Part shown: positions 8,805-18,088 of the stretch, one piece after another
Layout: every line of letters begins with the position of its first letter
Position numbering within the stretch: the first letter of the stretch is position 1
Source: JAHDCC01 sp964551835
GTDB taxonomy: Bacteria > Actinomycetota > Acidimicrobiia > Acidimicrobiales > SZUA-35
DNA: 64,000 nt
Reading direction: 5' to 3'
Assembly (NCBI GenBank): GCA_964551835.1
Contig: CAZKEM010000042.1
Location: 1-64,000, forward strand
The notes under the pieces: model-generated
What the model saw: the letters and a program-made list of their open reading frames with translations, nothing else
Told to the model about the DNA's origin: nothing
Databases searched by the model: none
Program-made: the position numbers and the translations under genes

Positions 8805-10079
8805 ATGGCTCCGCAAAATGATAAGTTCCGTCTCCTTCGACGCATTCCTGATTTGCGGTTCGAAGAAGTCTCCAAAGGTTACAGCAAAGAGCAGGTCAAT
8901 CGGGTTCTCGATAATCTGGCTCAGCTGTACGAGGAAGTTGAGCGGCTTCAAGCTCGCCTCGCTGAGGCTGAGACTCGAGCTGCATCAGCGGAAGCTCGGT
9001 TGGTAGAGGCTAGGAGCCCATCAAACGCTCCAGTCGACGTCGTGCCGCCGCTTCCGAACGCTGATTTCGACGAAACGCTTCGCAATACGATGGTCACAGC
9101 TCAACGGGCCGCTGACACAATGGTCAAGCAGGCCCAGGACGAAGCAAGCCGCCTTCAAAGTGAAGCCGAGCTTCAGTCGACGGCAGTACTCGATGATGCC
9201 CGTAAACAGGCGTCTGATATGACCGCTGAGGCGGTCGCCCATCGCGACAAGAAGATGACGGAGGCTGAGGAGGAACGGCTCGAACTGTCGAAGCAATATA
9301 AGGGCCAACTCGAAGAACGTAAATCGGCGATCGAAGCTGAGCTCGAGGAAGCACATGAGACGGAGCGGGCAAACCTGCTGGCTCAGATTACCGACCTTAA
9401 ACAAACGCATTCTTCTCTAGAGGAAGACATTGCTCTGTTTGAGGAACATCTCAGCTCTCGACGTGAATCCATCCGTGCTGCTATAACCGACCTCAATACG
9501 ATGGTCGAAGATCCTACCTCTCTTCGCCGAGTTGAGCCGCCTGAGGCGGCGGAGACGGAACCGATCGATGAGGACAACTATCCGAAAATTGGCATAGACT
9601 CTCCTACGCTTGACGAGCTCGACGCTGAACTAGTCGATGCGGACGCTGTTGTGGAGGAGGCCGCTAGCGACGAAGATGTTCTGGCCGACGATGTTGATGC
9701 AGAAGAACGGGTTGAGGTAATAGCCGAAGAACAAGGTCTTGCAACAGAGACCGAGGACCAGGCTCCAGTTTCTGACGATGACGCCGAATCGAGAGGCGCT
9801 CCGCCGGCTCCGCCAGCTCCGCCAGCAAATGGCGAATCCGCTCAGGCCTTTGAAAACGACGTCACTGTTGATAGTCCCGAGGTTGCTCAAAATGTCGGTG
9901 GTTCCGAGTCCGCTGCCGACGATGCAGATGATGGTGCCTTGAACAGCGGAGACCCGTTTCTGGCCGAGCTTCGAAGAGTCACCAACGAAGACCCGACCGA
10001 GGGTGACCCGATTACCGACTTCCTCGAAGATGAGTCTTCGAACGCCACTGGTGGAGGATGGTTCGGCCGCCGGAAGTAA
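8805..10079 (+). CDS. divIVA: DivIVA/Wag31 polar-growth coiled-coil protein
   Basis: Scaffold that senses negative membrane curvature and marks poles and septa. Seen: DivIVA domain at residues 12-50 (RIPDLRFEEVSKGYSKEQVN then LDNLAQLYEEVERLQ), heptad-rich coiled coil to about residue 245, then an acidic, low-complexity C-terminal region with a Pro-Ala run near residue 330 and a C-terminal end rich in Gly, Trp and Arg. It is longer (424 residues) and more acidic at the C-terminus than Mycobacterium Wag31. A gap of 140 bp separates it from yggT; no clear SD is seen in front of its ATG. Confidence 0.93.
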   Translation: MAPQNDKFRLLRRIPDLRFEEVSKGYSKEQVNRVLDNLAQLYEEVERLQARLAEAETRAASAEARLVEARSPSNAPVDVVPPLPNADFDETLRNTMVTAQRAADTMVKQAQDEASRLQSEAELQSTAVLDDARKQASDMTAEAVAHRDKKMTEAEEERLELSKQYKGQLEERKSAIEAELEEAHETERANLLAQITDLKQTHSSLEEDIALFEEHLSSRRESIRAAITDLNTMVEDPTSLRRVEPPEAAETEPIDEDNYPKIGIDSPTLDELDAELVDADAVVEEAASDEDVLADDVDAEERVEVIAEEQGLATETEDQAPVSDDDAESRGAPPAPPAPPANGESAQAFENDVTVDSPEVAQNVGGSESAADDADDGALNSGDPFLAELRRVTNEDPTEGDPITDFLEDESSNATGGGWFGRRK

Positions 10080-10120
10080 GGGATCCGGCTGAAACAGAAC
10101 GCTAAATAAATAAGTTTCAA

Positions 10121-10150
10121 AGGGCCCGGCCTCGTTAGAGGTCGGGCCCT
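10121..10150. terminator. Hairpin between convergent divIVA and ileS
   Basis: A 13-bp stem (left arm AGGGCCCGGCCTC, right arm GAGGTCGGGCCCT, one G-T wobble) with the four-base loop GTTA lies 41 bp after the divIVA stop and 24 bp beyond the ileS stop. There is no strong T-run on either side, but the position between convergent genes and the stem strength support a bidirectional terminator. Confidence 0.75.
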
Positions 10151-10174
10151 CTAAGTTCTCAGCCGCAACGATGT

Positions 10175-13100
10175 TTAGGTGTCTTGGACTGCTAGGTCGA
10201 TGCTGATTGCTTGGTCGCCCAGGGTTGCAGTTGTAGCCAACGTCGTATTTGACTGCACGAGTTCGGTCGCCAAGACTTGACCAGCGATCCACTCGAAGTG
10301 AGGGTCAAGAGCTGGTTGGAGGCCCGGCGGCAAGTTGACTTCTAAACGGATCCGGTCGACGACGTTTAGATTTCGATCTTTACGTTCTTGCTGAACGAGT
10401 CGGACAAGGTCGCGCGCAAGCCCTTCGGCCTCCAACTCACTGGTCAATTCAGTATCGAGAACCACAACTGCGTCGTTGCCAGGCAGTGGCGCCGCAGCGA
10501 CACCTTCAGCTGGGTCAAGACCCAGTTCAAACTGATCTCCGACCAAACGGTGCCCGGCAACTGATACCGAGCCATCATCGTTAGACGTCCAATCTCCCGC
10601 CTTGGCGGCCTTGATAACCTTTTGAACATCGCCGCCAATGAGAGGCCCAAGGACTCTACCGTTCGGTCGAAGCCGGAAGGTCCCGAAGGCTTCCACGTCG
10701 TCGGTAAGCTCAACCTTCTTAACATTGAGTTCGTCGGTCAGAAGATCAACGAAGGGGCCGATAGCTCCGACCCAGGGCCCCGCAACTGTAACCTTGGTCA
10801 GCGGGAGACGAATCCGCAGACCACGTTCGTCTCGCAACGAAAGTCCCGTTGACGCCACATCTCGGAGCCGGTCCATTGCCATGACCAGCTCTGGGTCTGC
10901 TGGAAGGTCTTCCTTGGCCGGCCACTGTTGAAGATGAACCGACGAATCTTTGTCATCTAGGCCGGTCCAGATCTCCTCGGCTAACATCGGGGCCAGTGGG
11001 GCGATAACCTTCGAGAGCGTTCTTAGAACCGTAAACAGGGTATCGAGGGCATCTTCGTCAACAGAGGTGTCGCCTTCTTCTTTGTCGGTGTTCCAGAACC
11101 GTTCCCGACTTCGACGAATGTACCAGTTGGTCAAGGCATCCAGGAACCCCTGAACCCCGCTACAGGCGCCCGCTAAGTCATAACTGTCGAGGGCGTTGCC
11201 GGTGTCGGACACGAGTTCGTGCGCCTTGGCCAAAATGTATCGATCGAGGAGGTTGGTCGAGTCGGTTCGTTCACTGGCGGAGTAAGCTTCCGCGTTGGCA
11301 TAAAGCGTGAAGAAGCTGAAGGTACTCCAGATGGGGTTGAGGATTTGCCGGACCACATCTCGGACTTCTGTTCCGTCTTGGCTGATGCGTAGATCTTGGC
11401 CCCGAAGGATCGGGGAACTCATCAGAAACCAGCGCAGCGCGTCGGAGCCGTATTGGTCAAATATTTCGAGAGGATCCGGGTAGTTTTTGAGCTTCTTGGA
11501 CAACTTCCGGCCCTCGTTGTCTAATACGACGCCGTGGCAGATCACGTTCTGGAATGCTGGTTTGTCGAACAGGGCAACGGACAATACATGCATGGTGTAA
11601 AACCATCCGCGTGTCTGGGCGATGTATTCGACGATGAAATCTGCCGGGTTGTGTCGATCGAAACGCTCATTGTTTTCGAACGGGTAGTGAAGTTGGGCGT
11701 AGGGCATCGAGCCTGACTCGAACCAACAATCCAGGACCTCGGGTACCCGACGCATCGTCGAGGATCCCGTTGGGTCGTCTGGATTTGGGCGGGTGAGTTC
11801 ATCAACGAACGGCCGGTGAAGGCTAGTGGGTCTGACGCCAAAGTCTCCTTCGAGCTCGTCGAGGCTTCCATAAACATCGACCCGAGGAAAATCGGGGTTG
11901 TCGCTCTTCCAGACAGGTATTGGTGCACCCCAGAAACGGTTTCGGCTGATCGACCAGTCGCGGGCCCCTTCAAGCCATCGCCCGAAGGCTCCATCCTTTA
12001 CGTGGTCCGGTATCCAGTTGATCGACTGGTTGGTCTCCAAGAGTCGGTCGGAGAGGTCGGTGACGCGTAGATACCAAGAGTTGATGGCACGATAGATTAC
12101 GGGCGTATCCGTGCGCCAACAATGCGGATAATTGTGGTCGTAGGTTTCGTGACGAACCACCGATCCGCTTTGCTTGAGGTGTTTTATGACCATCGGGTTG
12201 GCATCGAACACGTTTTCGCCAGAGAAGTCTGTCACCTCGGATGTGAACCGGCCTTCGTCGTCAACGGGAACAACCAGCGAAATGCCGGCATCATCGCATA
12301 CTCTCTGGTCGTCCTCACCAAACCCGGGAGCTATGTGGACCACACCTGTGCCGTCACCGGTATCAACGAAGTCGGCATTGAGAACTCTAAAGGCACCTTC
12401 ATGTTCAGCGAAGTATGGGAATAAAGGAGTGTAGGTTCGACCGGCGATTTCGGCGCCAGTGAAGCTGATCTCGGGTTCGATCTGTTCGAGTTCCTTGCTG
12501 TACCGCTCTAGGGCTTCCCGTGCGACCAGAACCGTGTCATCGGAGCTGTCTTTGGCGGCGACATAGGTGATGTCTGGGCCGACGGCGAGTGCCAAGTTTG
12601 ATGGAAGTGTCCAGGGCGTTGTCGTCCACGCTGCGAGGTAGGTGGGTTCTGTTTCGGACTCAAGTGGGTTCAGTTTGAACTTGACGGTCAGTGCCGGGTC
12701 TTGGCGTGGCCGGGTTGCGTCGTCGAGACGAATCTCAAAGTTTGCCAGGGGTGTTTCGGCCCCCCATGAATAGGGCATCACTCGGTCGGCCTCGTATAAC
12801 AGACCTTTGTCGTACAGCTGTTTGAATGCCCAGATCACCGACTCCATGTAGTCGAGATCCATGGTCTTGTAGTCGTTGTCGAAGTCGACCCATCGGGCCT
12901 GTCGCTGGACGTATTGCTCCCATTGTTCGGTGTAGCGTTGGACCGAGGATCTGCAGGAATCGTTGAATTTGTCGATTCCATAGTCAACGATGGCCTTGCG
13001 TCCCGAAACGCCGAGTTCCTTCTCGGTATGCATCTCGGCAGGAAGTCCGTGGCAGTCCCAGCCAAAACGGCGTTCGACCCTGTGTCCTCGCATTGTTTGA

Positions 13101-13354
13101 AAGCGAGGAATGACGTCCTTTACATAGCCGGTTAGAAGGTGCCCATAGTGGGGAAGCCCGTTGGCGAAAGGCGGACCGTCGTTGAAGACGAATTCGTCGC
13201 CGCCGTCGGAGAGACTCTTGTGTTGTTCGACCGATTTGACAAATATTCCTTGCTCTTCCCAGCGTTGGAGGATTTCCTCCTCGAGTCTCGGAAAATTTGG
13301 TCGAGGAGGAACATCTGGGTACGGGGGTCGATCAGCAGCAGAAACCATGCCCAT
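10175..13354 (-). CDS. ileS: Isoleucyl-tRNA synthetase, eukaryal-like (IleS2) type
   Basis: Charges tRNA-Ile. Seen: class I HIGH-type motif in PFANGLPHYGHLLTGYVKD, WDCHGLPAEMHTEKELG, editing-domain segments including TTPWTLPSNLALAVG, GVVHIAPGFGEDD, and the KMSKS-type motif KLSKKLKNYPDPLE, followed by the anticodon-binding domain. At 1059 residues with HYGH it belongs to the long, eukaryal-like class usual in actinobacteria, whose members tend to be poorly inhibited by mupirocin (family knowledge, not seen here). An ATG two codons inside (13348) is an equally good start. No T-box leader could be recognised upstream. Confidence 0.97.
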   Translation of the reverse strand: MGMVSAADRPPYPDVPPRPNFPRLEEEILQRWEEQGIFVKSVEQHKSLSDGGDEFVFNDGPPFANGLPHYGHLLTGYVKDVIPRFQTMRGHRVERRFGWDCHGLPAEMHTEKELGVSGRKAIVDYGIDKFNDSCRSSVQRYTEQWEQYVQRQARWVDFDNDYKTMDLDYMESVIWAFKQLYDKGLLYEADRVMPYSWGAETPLANFEIRLDDATRPRQDPALTVKFKLNPLESETEPTYLAAWTTTPWTLPSNLALAVGPDITYVAAKDSSDDTVLVAREALERYSKELEQIEPEISFTGAEIAGRTYTPLFPYFAEHEGAFRVLNADFVDTGDGTGVVHIAPGFGEDDQRVCDDAGISLVVPVDDEGRFTSEVTDFSGENVFDANPMVIKHLKQSGSVVRHETYDHNYPHCWRTDTPVIYRAINSWYLRVTDLSDRLLETNQSINWIPDHVKDGAFGRWLEGARDWSISRNRFWGAPIPVWKSDNPDFPRVDVYGSLDELEGDFGVRPTSLHRPFVDELTRPNPDDPTGSSTMRRVPEVLDCWFESGSMPYAQLHYPFENNERFDRHNPADFIVEYIAQTRGWFYTMHVLSVALFDKPAFQNVICHGVVLDNEGRKLSKKLKNYPDPLEIFDQYGSDALRWFLMSSPILRGQDLRISQDGTEVRDVVRQILNPIWSTFSFFTLYANAEAYSASERTDSTNLLDRYILAKAHELVSDTGNALDSYDLAGACSGVQGFLDALTNWYIRRSRERFWNTDKEEGDTSVDEDALDTLFTVLRTLSKVIAPLAPMLAEEIWTGLDDKDSSVHLQQWPAKEDLPADPELVMAMDRLRDVASTGLSLRDERGLRIRLPLTKVTVAGPWVGAIGPFVDLLTDELNVKKVELTDDVEAFGTFRLRPNGRVLGPLIGGDVQKVIKAAKAGDWTSNDDGSVSVAGHRLVGDQFELGLDPAEGVAAAPLPGNDAVVVLDTELTSELEAEGLARDLVRLVQQERKDRNLNVVDRIRLEVNLPPGLQPALDPHFEWIAGQVLATELVQSNTTLATTATLGDQAISIDLAVQDT

Positions 13355-13798
13355 AGGTTAGCGCTAGCTCTTCAGTTGGGATGACCAATATTGCCGACGG
13401 CATGGAAATGTAAGCGTTGGGCGGTCGTGGATGAACTAGTTCCGGAGGATATTTTTGAAAAAGTCAGCTATTTATAGGCGAGTACCTGCCTAAATGGACA
13501 TAATTTGCCGCCTCGATTATCTTGTCTCGTTGGGAGGTGCTAGAATATCCCGACTTGTCAAATTGGGCCGTCATGACCTGGTGGACCATATTGGTAAGCA
13601 TTGCCTCAACTCTTAGATAGGCGTAGCAACCTGGACTACGAGGCTAACTTGGTTTGATTCGTAGAATCGTCCGGATTGAGTGGGTGCAGGTAACTTTTTA
13701 CGCAAGCAAACTAGTAAGAAACGAGTGGCAGAGATATCAGATTGTAGGTTCTGACAGAAAGTTCCTCAAGAATTCTGGAATCACGGCGAAAGACGACT
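13355..13798. other. 444-bp divergent intergenic region, ileS / dksA-like
   Basis: Promoters for ileS (minus) and the dksA-like gene (plus) must lie here. I see no convincing T-box, riboswitch, tRNA or coding frame. A 66-residue frame at 13654-13854 runs into the dksA-like gene in another frame and lacks any family signal. The stretch is A+T-richer than its neighbours. Confidence 0.5.
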
Positions 13799-14209
13799 AT
13801 GGCAACAAAAGATGCGGCAAAGAAGAAGGCGCTCCCCAAGTACCTGACCAATAAAAAGTGGCTCGATGGGCAACGTGATGCCCTTCAGGCAGAACGTGTC
13901 CGATACGTTTCGAGTGCTGACCGGCTTGCCGCCGAGGCGGCAGCCCTAATGGCTGATCGCGAACCAGGCGATGTCCAGTTCGATGAAGAATCAGGAGAAG
14001 GTGACACGATTGCGGTCGAACGTGACCGAGATCTGGCACTGTCGGCGGCTGCTCGTCAGGCAGTGGTCGAAATTGATGCAGCACTGGCCCGGCTTGATGA
14101 TAAGTCCTATGGCATCTGTACAGTGAGCGGAGAACCGATTCCAAAGGCGAGGCTCGAAGCCATTCCCGAAGCATCGGTTCGGGTAGAACACAAGACATCG
14201 ATGTTTTAG
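13799..14209 (+). CDS. DksA/TraR-like protein lacking the zinc-finger cysteines
   Basis: The 136 residues have the DksA/TraR layout used in actinobacteria: basic N-terminus, coiled-coil segment (about residues 20-95), IDAALARLDDKSYGIC, then the C-terminal finger region. In canonical members the finger is C-x2-C...C-x2-C; here it reads C-T-V-S then, after EPIPKARLEAIPEA, S-V-R-V-E-H, so three of four cysteines are replaced (Ser, Arg, His). The fold may be kept without zinc. Family members bind RNA polymerase through the secondary channel, but that role here is inference. It is followed closely by lspA, as in Streptomyces, and a frameshifted paralogue lies at 50981-51180 beside a second lspA. 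Confidence 0.82.
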   Translation: MATKDAAKKKALPKYLTNKKWLDGQRDALQAERVRYVSSADRLAAEAAALMADREPGDVQFDEESGEGDTIAVERDRDLALSAAARQAVVEIDAALARLDDKSYGICTVSGEPIPKARLEAIPEASVRVEHKTSMF

Positions 14210-14254
14210 CGGCGCTGCATTTCCATATGTGACCGTCGCTGGGGGAGTGTAGAA

Positions 14255-14917
14255 GTGAAACGAGCACTTCTAAGTGCGGTAGTAGTAGTTGTGATAGATC
14301 AGCTTTCGAAGAACTGGGCTATTAATCGACTAGTTGAAGAGGGAGAGCGCGTCGACCTTGGTTGGGGAGCGCAGCTCCATTTGCACTTCAACCGGGGAGC
14401 AGCGTTCAGCAGCGCGACCAGCTTTGGTCAAGTTATTGGTCTGATAGCTATTGGCATGAGCTGTTTGCTGCTTTGGCTGGCACATCAACGCAAGGACCGA
14501 TATGGCCAAGTGGTCTTAGGTGTAATTGCAGGAGGAGCGGTTGGAAACCTCTGCGACCGTATATTTCGGGCTGAAGAAGGTCCGCTCTCGGGCGCAGTTA
14601 TTGACTTCCTTCGCCCGGTTGAGTTCTTTGCGATCTTTAACGTCGCAGATGCCGCAATTGTTGTTGGCGTGATTGCAGTGCTCGTTCAGGCAATGTTCTT
14701 TCCGCCAGATGAAGGCCAGCCCGACTCCGATGTGGACCCTGACCTAGAAGCATCAACCGATAAAGACCCAGATATCGGTGTTACCGAAGACGGTGGGCCC
14801 GACGATACAACCGTTGATGAGGGAGCCGAGCTTGAAGGTGTTGCTGCGGCGCTCGAAGACGATCTGAACATGCTCGACCATGAGGATCGATCCGACAAGT
14901 CGTTACCTAGTGCTTAA
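14255..14917 (+). CDS. lspA: LspA, lipoprotein signal peptidase II
   Basis: Inner-membrane aspartyl protease that removes the signal peptide of prolipoproteins after lipidation. Seen: four hydrophobic spans, the N-terminal DQLSKNWA motif, NRGAAFSSATS, GGAVGNLCDRIFR with the first catalytic Asp and FAIFNVADAAIVVG with the second. The GTG start has GGGGGAG upstream. An acidic C-terminal tail of about 60 residues follows the last span; LspA2 at 50395 has a much shorter tail. The stop codon overlaps the rluD start by one base. Confidence 0.95.
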   Translation: MKRALLSAVVVVVIDQLSKNWAINRLVEEGERVDLGWGAQLHLHFNRGAAFSSATSFGQVIGLIAIGMSCLLLWLAHQRKDRYGQVVLGVIAGGAVGNLCDRIFRAEEGPLSGAVIDFLRPVEFFAIFNVADAAIVVGVIAVLVQAMFFPPDEGQPDSDVDPDLEASTDKDPDIGVTEDGGPDDTTVDEGAELEGVAAALEDDLNMLDHEDRSDKSLPSA

Positions 14918-15876
14918 TGTCGGTTGAGCGCTTTGAAGAAGAAGTTTCTCTTGCCTTAGAAAACGAACGAGTAGATCGGCTGGTTTGCCTCGTAGCCGAC
15001 GTTAGTCGGAATCGAGCCACCGAGTTGATCAAGGAGGGCCACGTCCTCGTCGACGGTGTGGCGGCGAACAAAGGTTCGCGGCGGCTACCCGTGGGTTCAA
15101 CTATTCAGGTTTCGGTTCCCGCTGTCTCGGACACGCTAGTTAGCGACCCGTCGGTGAAAATTCCTACGGTTTACGAAGATTCCGACGTAATCGTGGTCAA
15201 CAAACCAGTTGGGTTGGTTGTTCACCCTGGTTCTGGCGTCAGCGACCAGACAATGGTAAACGGCTTGCTGGCAACGTTCCCTGAAATTGCCGATGTAGGT
15301 CAGGTAGGTCGCCCAGGTATCGTTCACCGGCTCGATAAAGACACGTCGGGCCTGTTAATGGTGGCTCGGACTGAGCAAGCCTATGTCGACCTCGTTGAAC
15401 AGCTAAAGGCTCGTCTGGTTGGTCGTGAATACTACGCATTGTCGTTTGGGGCATTTGAGTCAGAGTCAGGGACCATCGATGCCCCTCTTGGGCGCTCACA
15501 AAGGGATGCGACGAAACAGGCGGTCGTGATGGACGGTCAACAAGCCGTGACCCACTATGAAGTTCAACAGTCCTACGACTTGCCCAAGATTAACCAGGTC
15601 GCTGGTCCGCTCGGGAAACCGCTTGTGGTCACCAAACTACTCTGCCGTCTAGAGACCGGGCGGACCCACCAGATTCGTGTGCATCTTTCATCCATCGGAA
15701 GGCCGATTGTTGGTGACACCAAATATGGGGGGAGTACCGAATTGCTGAATCGTCCGTTCTTGCATGCTGCGAGTCTTTCGTTCGCCCACCCGGTTACAGG
15801 CGAAGAATTAGCTTTCGAGGCGCCGCTACCCGGCGACCTGGCTTCGGTTCTGGCCTCCCTGGACAATTTCAAATGA
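14917..15876 (+). CDS. rluD: RluD-type 23S rRNA pseudouridine synthase
   Basis: Isomerises uridines to pseudouridine, in RluD at 23S helix 69. Seen: N-terminal S4-like RNA-binding domain (RVDRLVCLVADVSRNRATEL, VLVDGV), then VVNKPVGLVVHPG and the catalytic signature HRLDKDTSGLLMVART with the essential Asp, and GRTHQIRVHLSSIGRPIVGD. The 319 residues are normal. It starts within the lspA stop (TAATG), so the two are probably co-translated, as in Mycobacterium and Streptomyces. Confidence 0.95.
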   Translation: MSVERFEEEVSLALENERVDRLVCLVADVSRNRATELIKEGHVLVDGVAANKGSRRLPVGSTIQVSVPAVSDTLVSDPSVKIPTVYEDSDVIVVNKPVGLVVHPGSGVSDQTMVNGLLATFPEIADVGQVGRPGIVHRLDKDTSGLLMVARTEQAYVDLVEQLKARLVGREYYALSFGAFESESGTIDAPLGRSQRDATKQAVVMDGQQAVTHYEVQQSYDLPKINQVAGPLGKPLVVTKLLCRLETGRTHQIRVHLSSIGRPIVGDTKYGGSTELLNRPFLHAASLSFAHPVTGEELAFEAPLPGDLASVLASLDNFK

Positions 15877-16052
15877 CCCGACACGTTGGAGATCTTCTCG
15901 GCGGAAGGCTCGCACCCGTCTGCGCCGTTTGGATCGATGCGGCCAGCTGAACTCGGCGTTTCAACCTACAGACGTAAAGCCCGGGCCGAACAGAAGTTGC
16001 GACAGGTTCCGACTAGGATCTGCGGGCAGGCGGTTTTTGGAGTAGAAGAACA

Positions 16053-16759
16053 ATGGCGGGCAAGGCAAGACTCTTGGCGAGCATGGTGCTCGTGGCGGCG
16101 GTGTTATGTGGGGGTCAACTATGCGTTCAACCATGATGTCGGACGAGATTCAAAAATCTTTGGAAGAAGTATCTTCTTTCCCCCTTAGCATTCCCGAAGA
16201 CGCTGCAGCCGAGTTTTACGGCCTCGAAGGCCTCGATACAGAAACGCAAGGCTCGGAGGCACCAAAATTTGCCTCGGTTTTGCAAGTTGGGTTTGAGACC
16301 GCAGAGTCTTTGGCCGACCTTGAGCAGCGTTACACGGTGACATTACGATGCTTGGGTGGACCCCCGAGCCGTTTCGAGAGGCTGAGACGACCCTAGCGGA
16401 CGATGCCACCGACTCTTGCCTGAAGGGGTTTTGGACCTCTCAATCAAGCGGGAGGGCGATATCTCCAAGGTTAGTTTTGACCTTAGATTTCATCCGGAAT
16501 CGTTGGGCGACGTCATGAAACCAGAAGATTGGGAGGGGTGGCGGATGGGGTGGTTATCGTGCCGCCAGGCGCTGAGCAGATTGGGCGTGGCGGGCTCGTT
16601 CACTCTGTTGACACTGGAGGACTCGATACTCTTAACGAGTACTTGATGGCCCAGTTCGCGACGCCTGGCACGATCGAAACCGTCGCTACCGAGATTCGGA
16701 CGATGGTTAAGGTACTGTCGGCTCCATTTAACGCTGACCGGCTCTTGCTTGGCGGATGA
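16053..16759 (+). pseudogene. Decayed lipoprotein-like gene in several frames
   Basis: An ATG at 16053 with GGAG upstream starts a signal peptide (MAGKARLLASMVLVAAVLC) but stops after 27 residues. Coding-like segments follow in other frames: SDEIQKSLEEVSSFPLSI and GFETAESLADLEQRYTVTL (frame of 16106-16396), LDLSIKREGDISKVSFDLRF (frame of 16416-16646), and GVVIVPPGAEQIGRGGLV (frame of 16529-16759). Order and style recall actinobacterial LppM-type lipoproteins, but that is a weak guess. At least two or three frameshifts are needed to join them, so either the gene is dead or the sequence has indel errors. The 176 bp between rluD and 16053 hold nothing recognisable. The end overlaps the 3' end of the nitroreductase gene by 32 bp. 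Confidence 0.4.
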
Positions 16760-17336
16760 CTTCATCAACGGGTTTCCACGGACGACCAGAAGAACGCCCA
16801 AAGGGGCCGTCGAGCCGATACCCAATGGCAACAGCGGCAACGATTCTCTGTTCTGGCTCTAACCCAAATTCGGCGTGGACGGCTTTCTCATTGTCGAACA
16901 GACCAACTAAACATGCGCCCAACCCAGTGTTGGTAACCAACAACAGAAGGTTCTGGACCGCAGCGCCACTGTCAACCCACCAAAACGGCACTGGCCACGC
17001 TTCGAACGACGACCCGCGCCCGGTTTCTAGCTTGTCTGGTTCTGAATACCTGTCGAGGTAGGCCTGAGGGGACACGAGAACCAAGACGAGCGCTGGTGCG
17101 TTGAGTAATTGCGGAAATGAGAAGTGAGGACGCCTGCCTGGGGGAAGTGTTGTTTCCCAATAGCGTTTGCAGGCGCCTGGACTATCTAAAACCAGAAACG
17201 AGACCGCTTGTGTATGTCCGGCCGAAGGTGCATGCCTGGCCTGATCACACAACGATTCGACCAGGCCGCCAGGGAGGGTTTGTTTGGTAAAGGACCGGAC
17301 CATCTGGCGTTGCCGTATAGCGTCAGTAAGCTCCAC
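16728..17336 (-). CDS. Nitroreductase-family FMN oxidoreductase
   Basis: The 202-residue protein has the nitroreductase fold: N-terminal IRQRQMVRSFTKQTL (FMN-phosphate arginines), ARHAPSAGHTQAVSFLVL, a WWVDSGAAVQNLLLLVTNTGLGACLVG helix region and a C-terminal AVAIGYRLDG. These enzymes reduce nitro compounds, quinones or flavins with NAD(P)H; related proteins serve F420 or corrin ring metabolism, so the substrate is open. It starts 9 bp after the Rrf2 regulator gene, which suggests joint transcription and possible redox control. Confidence 0.85.
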   Translation of the reverse strand: MELTDAIRQRQMVRSFTKQTLPGGLVESLCDQARHAPSAGHTQAVSFLVLDSPGACKRYWETTLPPGRRPHFSFPQLLNAPALVLVLVSPQAYLDRYSEPDKLETGRGSSFEAWPVPFWWVDSGAAVQNLLLLVTNTGLGACLVGLFDNEKAVHAEFGLEPEQRIVAAVAIGYRLDGPFGRSSGRPWKPVDEVIRQARAGQR

Positions 17337-17345
17337 GCCGGAATT

Positions 17346-17810
17346 CTATTGAACCATCGGGTCAGTTTTAACCGGCTCGGGCCAGGCCGTCTTTCCGTCC
17401 GCCATCAGCACCAAGTCACTCAACTTGTATGCTTCTAACTGTTTGCGAATGTCCACGCCGATCGAGTTCCAGACCGCTAGTAAAACACACTGACCTTCAT
17501 GGTCGCAGGCACCTTCAGAATGCGGATCTTGGAAGTCCCCCAACGTAATGGGTCCATCGACTGCGCTTACGATGTCGGCTAGGTTGATCTCTTCGGGTGA
17601 TCGAGACAGAAGGTACCCTCCACCGACCCCGCGTTTGGACTTAACGAGTCCCGCCCCCTTGAGAGCCAGGAGAATTTGTTCAAGGTACGGTTGCGGGAGA
17701 GCTGTTCGCTCCGCTATCTCGCCGACAGTTGTCGGGCGTTCCTCCTTTTTATGCAACGCTAACGACAACAACGCCCTGCTTGCGTAATCGCCTCGAGTAG
17801 ATACCTTCAC
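17346..17810 (-). CDS. Rrf2-family transcriptional regulator
   Basis: 154-residue regulator with the Rrf2 winged helix at residues 1-80 (MKVSTRGDYASRALLSLAL, EIAERTALPQPYLEQILLAL, GLVKSKRGVGGGYLLSR). The usual cluster region holds Cys in ACDHEGQC, only two close cysteines instead of the three of IscR, so an Fe-S cluster is possible but not assured. It is upstream of and almost touching the nitroreductase gene, whose expression it may control. Rrf2 members commonly sense Fe-S status, NO or redox state. Confidence 0.88.
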   Translation of the reverse strand: MKVSTRGDYASRALLSLALHKKEERPTTVGEIAERTALPQPYLEQILLALKGAGLVKSKRGVGGGYLLSRSPEEINLADIVSAVDGPITLGDFQDPHSEGACDHEGQCVLLAVWNSIGVDIRKQLEAYKLSDLVLMADGKTAWPEPVKTDPMVQ

Positions 17811-18088
17811 AAAGAATCACACTACCCGCTTAAGCCCTTCATAGTTTGGCTAGATCGTCTTTAGTCTCGACGGGTATTTGCGTGTTGCTGGACTAGTTTG
17901 CTGCGCTGGCGATCACCTGACGTGTTCTGGCTCCCGAGCCGCTGTAGTATTGGCTATCCAGCCGGAGTTGGTTTTGCGGCTGGGCTGCTCAATTAACGGG
18001 CGGACTATTCCAAAGTAAGTATTTACGTCGGTTGGTCATTGTGCCGTTACGGTATTGAGAACGGCCTATGAAGCTGAAAGGCGGCAAC

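Noticed and set aside
9630..10292. 220-residue minus-strand frame opposite the divIVA 3' part
   Set aside because: It crosses the terminator hairpin and the ileS end and mirrors the acidic low-complexity tail of DivIVA; a frame shadow.
13355..13798. T-box leader for ileS
   Set aside because: I looked for the conserved T-box bulge and specifier stem on the minus strand and could not find them.
15886..16188. 100-residue plus-strand frame after rluD
   Set aside because: Trp/Arg/Cys-rich, without a ribosome-binding site or family; it overlaps the better signal peptide start at 16053 in another frame.
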